From positions 62,001 to 126,000 of the forward strand of contig NZ_JANPLK010000051.1 in assembly GCF_031426495.1 (NCBI RefSeq): a stretch of 64,000 bases of DNA. Direction: 5' to 3'. The position numbers were made by a program, and so were the translations under genes. This DNA comes from Gemmatimonas sp. (GTDB taxonomy: Bacteria; Gemmatimonadota; Gemmatimonadetes; Gemmatimonadales; Gemmatimonadaceae). The notes beneath the pieces were generated by a model, which saw nothing but the letters and a program-made list of their open reading frames with translations, did no database searches and had not been told where the DNA came from. Position 1 is the first letter of the stretch. Every line of letters starts with the position of its first letter. This document shows, piece by piece, positions 59,402 through 64,000 of the stretch.

Positions 59402-60472
59402 ATGACCGCAATGCCTGACTCCGTCGACGCGATTCCCCATCAGGGAACCCGCACGTCCGATTATGACTACGAGCTCCCTGAGGAGCGCATCGCGCAGCGT
59501 CCCGTCGAGCCGCGCGATGCGAGCCGTTTGCTTGTGGTCGACCGGCGAGACGGCAGTATTGCCCATCGCACGTTCCGCGATATCGCCGACTTGATTCCGT
59601 CAGGCGACGCCATCGTGGTGAACACGACCAAGGTGTTCCGGGCGCGACTACTTGGGCATCGGGAAAGCGGCGGACCGGCGGAGATCCTGCTGCTCCGCCC
59701 GGTCAACGATGATCACTACGAAGCGATGATTCATCCGGGCGGCAAGCTGCGTCCGGGTCGCGTGGTCACGATCGCTCCCGACTTCCGCGTCGAAATCGTG
59801 GACACGACGCCGCGTCGCACGCGCATTGTGCGCCTGCACACCAACGGTGATGTGGCCGGTACGATCGAGAAGTACGGACATGTCCCCCTGCCACCGTACA
59901 TCGAGCGCGCCGACGAGTCGGGCGACATCGCCCGCTACCAAACGGTGTACGCCGAAACGGTCGGGTCGGTCGCGGCTCCCACGGCAGGTCTGCATTTCAC
60001 CCCCGACCTGCTCGACGCGCTGCGCGCGCGCGGCGTCGAGATGGCGAATGTGCTGTTGCATGTCGGCGCCGGCACGTTTCGCCCGGTGAGCGACGAGGAT
60101 CCGTCACAGCACGTGATGCACGAGGAATGGTGCGAAGTCACCAGCGATACGGCGCACCAGTTGAACGCCGTGCGGGCGCGTGGCAATCACGTGTGGGCGA
60201 TCGGCACCACCAGTGTCCGCACGCTCGAAACCGCTACCGATGTGCACGGCGTGATTCATCCGTTCAGCGGCGAGACCAATATTTTTATTCGTCCGCCCGC
60301 AACGATTCGCGGCATCGACCGGCTGGTCACGAACTTCCACCTACCGAAATCCACGCTCATCATGCTCGTGGCCGCCTTCGCGGGTTACGACCTTACGATG
60401 CAGGCGTACCGCACCGCCGTGGCCGACAAGTACCGGTTCTATTCGTACGGCGACGCGATGTGCGTTATTTAG
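59402..60472 (+). CDS. queA: SAM:tRNA ribosyltransferase-isomerase QueA
   Basis: A 356-residue enzyme that builds the epoxyqueuosine base in tRNA from SAM ribosyl and preQ1. Blocks are DYELPEERIAQRPVEPRDAS, AIVVNTTKVFRARLLGHR, FHPGGKLRPGRVV-like sequence (MIHPGGKLRPGRVVTI), GSVAAPTAGLHFTPDLLDAL, LLHVGAGTFRPVSDED and TNFHLPKSTLIMLVAAFAG. The ATG at 59402 is chosen; 59411 is also possible. It precedes tgt, the earlier step of the same pathway, with a hairpin element between the two genes. Confidence 0.97.
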   Translation: MTAMPDSVDAIPHQGTRTSDYDYELPEERIAQRPVEPRDASRLLVVDRRDGSIAHRTFRDIADLIPSGDAIVVNTTKVFRARLLGHRESGGPAEILLLRPVNDDHYEAMIHPGGKLRPGRVVTIAPDFRVEIVDTTPRRTRIVRLHTNGDVAGTIEKYGHVPLPPYIERADESGDIARYQTVYAETVGSVAAPTAGLHFTPDLLDALRARGVEMANVLLHVGAGTFRPVSDEDPSQHVMHEEWCEVTSDTAHQLNAVRARGNHVWAIGTTSVRTLETATDVHGVIHPFSGETNIFIRPPATIRGIDRLVTNFHLPKSTLIMLVAAFAGYDLTMQAYRTAVADKYRFYSYGDAMCVI

Positions 60473-60477
60473 AGTTC

Positions 60478-60562
60478 AAGAACTGATCACACAGAGACAA
60501 GGAGAAAAGGAGAAAAAGAGAACTCCTTTTCTCTTTTTCTCTTTTCCCCTGTGTGATCGGTT
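60478..60562. repeat. Purine/pyrimidine hairpin of 7-bp-like words between queA and tgt
   Basis: GATCACACAG at 60485 and CTGTGTGATC at 60549 are perfect outer arms; the inner arms are runs of GAGAAAA (left) and TTTTCTC (right). The total stem is about 40 bp with seven mismatches. It lies 6 bp after queA and 44 bp before tgt, in the same direction. Confidence 0.85.
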
Positions 60563-60605
60563 CAGCAGAGCCAACGATGCCCCCGACCTCCCGCGAAGCC
60601 CCTTA

Positions 60606-61763
60606 GTGACCGCCCCCTTCTCTTTCGAACTCACCGCCACCGACGGCCAGGCCCGCGCCGGCGTGTTCACGACGCCGCACGGCATGATGAACACGCCGCA
60701 GTTCATGCCGGTCGGCACGCTGGCGTCGGTCAAGGCGCTCGACCCCGAGGATCTGCAGCGCCTTGGCGCGACCATGATCCTGGCCAACGCGTATCACCTG
60801 CGCCTCCGGCCCGGCGACGAGATGATCCGCACCATGGGCGGCTTGCATCGCTTCATGCATTGGGACGGCCCGATACTCACCGATTCCGGTGGCTTCCAGG
60901 TGTTTTCGCTGGAAGGGCTGCGCACGATCAACGAACAGGGCGTCGAGTTCCGCAGCCACCTGGATGGGTCGCTGCAGCAGTTCACGCCGGAATCCGTCAT
61001 GCGCATCGAGCGCAACCTGGGCGCCGACGTGATCATGCAGTTCGATCACGTCGTGCCGGGCCAAACGGAGGCGGGACTGGCCCGCGTCGCGATGGAGCGC
61101 AGCATCCGGTGGCTGGAGCGGTGCCGGGTGGAATTCGAGCGGCTGCTGCGGGAAGACGCCGAGGCCCCGACGCCGGTGCAGGCCCTCTTTCCCATTGTGC
61201 AGGGCGGCATCCACGCCGACCTGCGGCGGGAATCGGCGACGGCCATCCGGAACGCCGCCGACTGGGTCGGACTCGGCATCGGCGGCCTGTCGGTGGGCGA
61301 AGCCAAGCCCGACATGTACGCCATGCTCGACGTGGTCAACGAGGCGCTCCCGACCGATCGGCCCCGGTATCTCATGGGCGTCGGCTTCCCGGAGGATCTG
61401 GTAGAAGGGGTGGCCCGCGGGGTCGACCTGTTCGACTGCGTCGCCCCCACGCGGATGGGGCGGACGGGTGCCTTTTTCACGACGACGGGCCGCCGGAGCA
61501 TCAAGAACGCCGCCTGGCGCCTCGACCCGGGGCCGCTGGACGACGAGTGCACCTGCGCGGCCTGCAGCCGCTTCTCCAAGGCCTATATCCGGCACCTGTT
61601 CGTGTCGGAAGAGATCCTCGGACTGCGCCTCCTGAGCCTCCACAATGTACATTTCCTTGTTGCGCTGATGCGCGACGCACGCGCCGCTGTTCAGGCCGGC
61701 ACGTTCCAGGGCTGGAGCCGTGACTGGCTCGCCCGCTATCACTCACGATCGACGCCTTCATGA
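60606..61763 (+). CDS. tgt: Queuine/preQ1 tRNA-guanine transglycosylase
   Basis: A 385-residue enzyme that swaps guanine for preQ1 at position 34 of tRNAs with GUN anticodons. The start is GTG. Markers are TPQFMPVGTLASVKALDPED, TDSGGFQVFSL (active-site Asp), FDCVAPTRMGRTGAFFTTTG and the zinc site Cys-Thr-Cys-Ala-Ala-Cys-Ser with downstream His (SLHNVHFLVALM). Length matches bacterial Tgt. It overlaps the yajC start by 4 bp. The hairpin at 60478 separates it from queA, so its expression may be partly independent. Confidence 0.97.
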   Translation: MTAPFSFELTATDGQARAGVFTTPHGMMNTPQFMPVGTLASVKALDPEDLQRLGATMILANAYHLRLRPGDEMIRTMGGLHRFMHWDGPILTDSGGFQVFSLEGLRTINEQGVEFRSHLDGSLQQFTPESVMRIERNLGADVIMQFDHVVPGQTEAGLARVAMERSIRWLERCRVEFERLLREDAEAPTPVQALFPIVQGGIHADLRRESATAIRNAADWVGLGIGGLSVGEAKPDMYAMLDVVNEALPTDRPRYLMGVGFPEDLVEGVARGVDLFDCVAPTRMGRTGAFFTTTGRRSIKNAAWRLDPGPLDDECTCAACSRFSKAYIRHLFVSEEILGLRLLSLHNVHFLVALMRDARAAVQAGTFQGWSRDWLARYHSRSTPS

Positions 61764-62110
61764 GCTTCTCCGTCCTTGCCAGCTTCGCCGCCCTGCAGTT
61801 GGGTGGCAGCAGTCAGATCGCTTCCATGATTTTCATGTATGGTGCGATCTTCGCGATCTTCTACTTCGTGCTCATCCGCCCGCAGCAGCGGCAACGGAAG
61901 GCGCACAACGAGCTCGTGCAGACGCTCAAGAAGGGTGATGAGATCGTCACCGCCGGCGGACTCGTGGGCGAAGTCGTGCACATCAATCCGGTGAACAAAG
62001 ATGGTGCGGTGAGCATGGAAGACCGCATCACGATCAAGACGGGTGAGTCGAAGGTGGTCGTCGAGCGTGGCCGCATTTCGCGCGTCGGCTCCTCCACCCC
62101 GGCGGCCTGA
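61760..62110 (+). CDS. yajC: Preprotein translocase accessory subunit YajC
   Basis: A 116-residue small inner-membrane protein of the SecDF-YajC complex. A first hydrophobic run (VLASFAALQLGG) and the main membrane span (IFMYGAIFAIFYFVLIRPQQ) are followed by the conserved cytoplasmic part (RPQQRQRKAHNELVQTLKKG, GDEIVTAGGLVGEVV). The ATG overlaps tgt as ATGA. The tgt-yajC pairing is conserved in many bacteria, although secD and secF, which usually follow, are not next here: def and fmt come instead. Confidence 0.95.
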   Translation: MSFSVLASFAALQLGGSSQIASMIFMYGAIFAIFYFVLIRPQQRQRKAHNELVQTLKKGDEIVTAGGLVGEVVHINPVNKDGAVSMEDRITIKTGESKVVVERGRISRVGSSTPAA

Positions 62111-62117
62111 GGTATCC

Positions 62118-62684
62118 GTGTCGTTGCTCGATATTCACGTCCTGGGTTCGCCGATACTCCGCCAGGACACAGAACGCGTCGAGCAGTTCACGCCGGAGTT
62201 GCGGCGGCTGGCTGACGACATGTTCGACACGATGGACAAGGCCAAGGGTGTCGGTCTCGCGGCGCCACAAGTCGGGCGTCGTGAACGGCTGGCGGTGGTC
62301 GAGGTGGACGACGAGCGGCTGGTCGTCATCAACCCCGAGATCATCCTGAAGGAAGGCTCGGTGCGCGGCGAGGAAGGCTGTCTCTCGATTCCCGAAGTGT
62401 ACGCCGACGTAGACCGGTTCTCGCGCGTGATCGTGCGGGCGCAGGACATCGACGGCGTCTGGTACGAAGTGGAGGGCACCGAACTGCTGGGACGATGCCT
62501 GCAGCACGAAATCGACCACCTGCACGGCCGGTTGTTCACCGATCGACTCAGCCTGCTCAAGCGTCGCGCCGCGATGCGCGAGTGGGAGTACCAGAAGGCG
62601 AAGTACCCGAAGCTCCTGCGCGTGCTCCCCGTCGGCGATCTGCCGAAAGAGCGCGACGCCACGACATCCGACTCGAAGACATAA
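62118..62684 (+). CDS. def: Peptide deformylase
   Basis: A 188-residue metalloenzyme that removes the formyl group from new N-termini. The three motifs are KGVGLAAPQVGRRER (motif 1), EEGCLSIPEVYADVDR (motif 2, Cys metal ligand) and LQHEIDHLHGRLFTDR (motif 3, His-Glu-x-x-His). It starts at GTG, 7 bp after yajC, and precedes fmt, the enzyme that adds the formyl group, giving the common def-fmt pair. The C-terminal tail after residue 165 is charged and probably disordered. Confidence 0.97.
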   Translation: MSLLDIHVLGSPILRQDTERVEQFTPELRRLADDMFDTMDKAKGVGLAAPQVGRRERLAVVEVDDERLVVINPEIILKEGSVRGEEGCLSIPEVYADVDRFSRVIVRAQDIDGVWYEVEGTELLGRCLQHEIDHLHGRLFTDRLSLLKRRAAMREWEYQKAKYPKLLRVLPVGDLPKERDATTSDSKT

Positions 62685-62702
62685 CCGGAGACCGCCCCAC
62701 CC

Positions 62703-63668
62703 GTGCGCATTCTCTTCTGGGGCACTCCCGATTTCGCCGTTCCGCCGCTCCGCGCGCTGATTGGCGAAGGACACGACGTGGTCGGCGTCGTCACGCAGCC
62801 CGACAAGCCGCGCGGCCGGTCGCGCACGCAGCTCGACCCGTCGCCGGTCAAACGTGTCGCGCTCGAAGAAGGCATTCCCGTGCTACAGCCCGAGAAGCCG
62901 CGCGGGGATGAGTTTCTCGACGCCATGCGGGCCCTCGCGCCCGATGTGTCGGTGGTCGTCGCCTACGGCTGTATCCTGCCCAAGGCCGCGATCGACCTGC
63001 CCGCCCTCGGCACGCTCAACATTCACGGGTCCATCCTGCCCGCGCTGCGCGGCGCGGCGCCCATTCAGGCGGCGATTCTCGAAGGCCTCACAGAAACGGG
63101 CATCACGATCATGCAGATGGTGCCCGCGCTCGATGCCGGCGACATGCTGCACGTGCTCCGCACGCCCATCCAGTCCGACGAGACGTACGGCGAGCTGCAC
63201 GACCGACTCTCCGAACTCGGTGCTCTGGCCATCGTACAGGCGTTGGCCATGATCGACGCGCAGATCGTGCAGCCGATCGCGCAGGACGACGCGCAGTCGA
63301 CCTACGCGTCGAAGATCGATCGCGATATGGCGCGTCTGGATTTCACCTGGTCGGCCGAGCACGTGTCGCGCGTGACGCGCGCCTTTGATCCGCGACCGGG
63401 CGCCTTTGCCAGCCTGCGCGGCGTGGAGACCAAGCTGTTCAGCGTACGCGTGGTCGGAGACGGTACGAACGACGAACTCGACGAGCCCACGTTGGCGAGC
63501 CCGCCAGGCACGGTACGCTCGGCAACCGACGACGGGCTGCTGGTCCGCTGCGGCGAAGGCGCCGTGCGATTCATGGATGTCCAACCCAGCGGCAAGCCAC
63601 GCATGACCGCCGCCTCGTTGGCGCGTGGCCGTGGCGTGTCGGCGGGCGATCTGCTCGAGCCCGCGTGA
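62703..63668 (+). CDS. fmt: Methionyl-tRNA formyltransferase
   Basis: A 321-residue enzyme that formylates initiator Met-tRNA. The GTG start gives MRILFWGTPDFAVPPLRAL. Motifs are VGVVTQPDKPRGRSR, SVVVAYGCILPKAAIDLPAL, LNIHGSILPALRGAAPIQAA (Asn and His of the formyl-folate site) and EKIDRDMARLDFTWSAEHVS-like sequence (ASKIDRDMARLDFTWSAEHV) at the start of the C-terminal OB domain. Length is typical. It follows def by 18 bp and precedes the rsmB start by 19 bp; this def-fmt-rsmB order is widely conserved. Confidence 0.97.
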   Translation: MRILFWGTPDFAVPPLRALIGEGHDVVGVVTQPDKPRGRSRTQLDPSPVKRVALEEGIPVLQPEKPRGDEFLDAMRALAPDVSVVVAYGCILPKAAIDLPALGTLNIHGSILPALRGAAPIQAAILEGLTETGITIMQMVPALDAGDMLHVLRTPIQSDETYGELHDRLSELGALAIVQALAMIDAQIVQPIAQDDAQSTYASKIDRDMARLDFTWSAEHVSRVTRAFDPRPGAFASLRGVETKLFSVRVVGDGTNDELDEPTLASPPGTVRSATDDGLLVRCGEGAVRFMDVQPSGKPRMTAASLARGRGVSAGDLLEPA

Positions 63669-63687
63669 GAAACCGCGTGAACACCGT

Positions 63688-64000
63688 ATGATGGCCGTCG
63701 TGAAGAAGAAGCCACACAACATGCTTGGCATCACCGAGTCGCGTGCGTCAGCGGCCATGGTGCTGGCCGACCTGCGCAATGGCGCCATGCTCGATGCCGC
63801 CTTCGAACGCTACGTCGCTCCGCTCGATGCGCGCGATCGTCGCTGGGTGCAGGAGCTGCTCTGGGGCATGCTGCGCACGCGCAATCGCCTCGACGCGATT
63901 CTCGCCGAGCGCGTGCGCGGCGGTATCGCCAAAATCGATGTCGATGTGGCCGATCTGCTGCGGCTCGGCGCCTATCAGCTGCTCAGCATGGGCAGCGTGC
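63688..64000 (+). CDS. rsmB: 16S rRNA m5C methyltransferase RsmB, N-terminal part (runs off window)
   Basis: The first about 104 codons of a NusB-type RNA-binding domain are visible: SRASAAMVLADLRNGAMLDA, FERYVAPLDARDRRWVQELL, WGMLRTRNRLDAILAERV, DVADLLRLGAYQLLSMGSV. This N-terminal domain precedes the methyltransferase domain in RsmB (m5C967 of 16S rRNA) and in NusB itself. The def-fmt-rsmB neighbourhood favours RsmB. ATG at 63688 or 63691. The catalytic domain lies beyond the window. Confidence 0.85.
   Translation, partial: MMAVVKKKPHNMLGITESRASAAMVLADLRNGAMLDAAFERYVAPLDARDRRWVQELLWGMLRTRNRLDAILAERVRGGIAKIDVDVADLLRLGAYQLLSMGSV

Overview
The window is high-GC, gene-dense DNA with short intergenic gaps and many ATGA/GTGA stop-start overlaps. 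It looks like a chromosomal segment of a Gemmatimonadota bacterium, probably Gemmatimonas-like. The reasons are the abundance of beta-propeller, TPR, GWxTD and beta-barrel envelope proteins, a PorX-type receiver-PglZ protein, a lysine/alanine-rich histone-like protein, and a diderm gene set (YajC, LolD-like and MsbA-like ABC proteins, outer-membrane barrel). No database search was possible, so the phylum is an inference.

Layout. 1-5.0 kb is an accessory, decaying region: the end of an IS66-type element, an AraC-type regulator fragment cut at that element's edge, a beta-propeller lipoprotein pseudogene with one frameshift and one nonsense codon, a TPR protein and an intact AraC-type regulator. 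Three copies of a tandem 20-bp repeat pair are scattered through it. 5.07-13.5 kb is housekeeping: tRNA-Arg(CCG), rho, ruvX, mltG, an RlmI-like methyltransferase, two tandem glycosyltransferases, mutM and a methyltransferase-like gene. 13.6-16.9 kb holds a histone H1-like gene, a 734-bp intergenic region with palindromes, and tdh-kbl for threonine breakdown.

16.9-21.8 kb is a six-gene partner-switching operon: histidine kinase, anti-sigma-type kinase, STAS antagonist, two tandem patatin-like phospholipases and a receiver-SpoIIE phosphatase. 21.8-26.3 kb (minus) is an acyl-CoA synthetase, a NYN-LOTUS protein with a histone-like tail, and a 3-methyladenine glycosylase. 26.4-30.1 kb is an NtrY/NtrC-type two-component operon with two small paralogous membrane coiled-coil genes between kinase and regulator. 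30.3-40.0 kb holds a barrel protein, an HNH nuclease, an amidohydrolase, PBP1A, tyrS and ilvD. 40.2-47.7 kb (minus) holds a GNAT, a class V aminotransferase, a lone OppC-type permease, a glycosyltransferase, an MsbA-like exporter and a PorX-like protein. 47.8-64 kb carries a DnaB-like protein with a defective Walker A, yebC-ruvC-ruvA, an inverted four-gene block (DUF3299, LolD-like ATPase, permease, M28 peptidase), then ruvB, GWxTD, queA, tgt, yajC, def, fmt and the start of rsmB.

The most unusual non-genic signal is a set of intergenic elements built from about 7-bp words arranged as hairpins (21.8, 40.05, 49.05, 51.2 and 60.5 kb), each lying just after a stop codon. A copy of one family is embedded in frame in the ABC permease gene at 53.8 kb. 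Other signals worth checking are the 20-bp repeat pairs near AraC-type genes and the partner-switching operon that carries two patatins.
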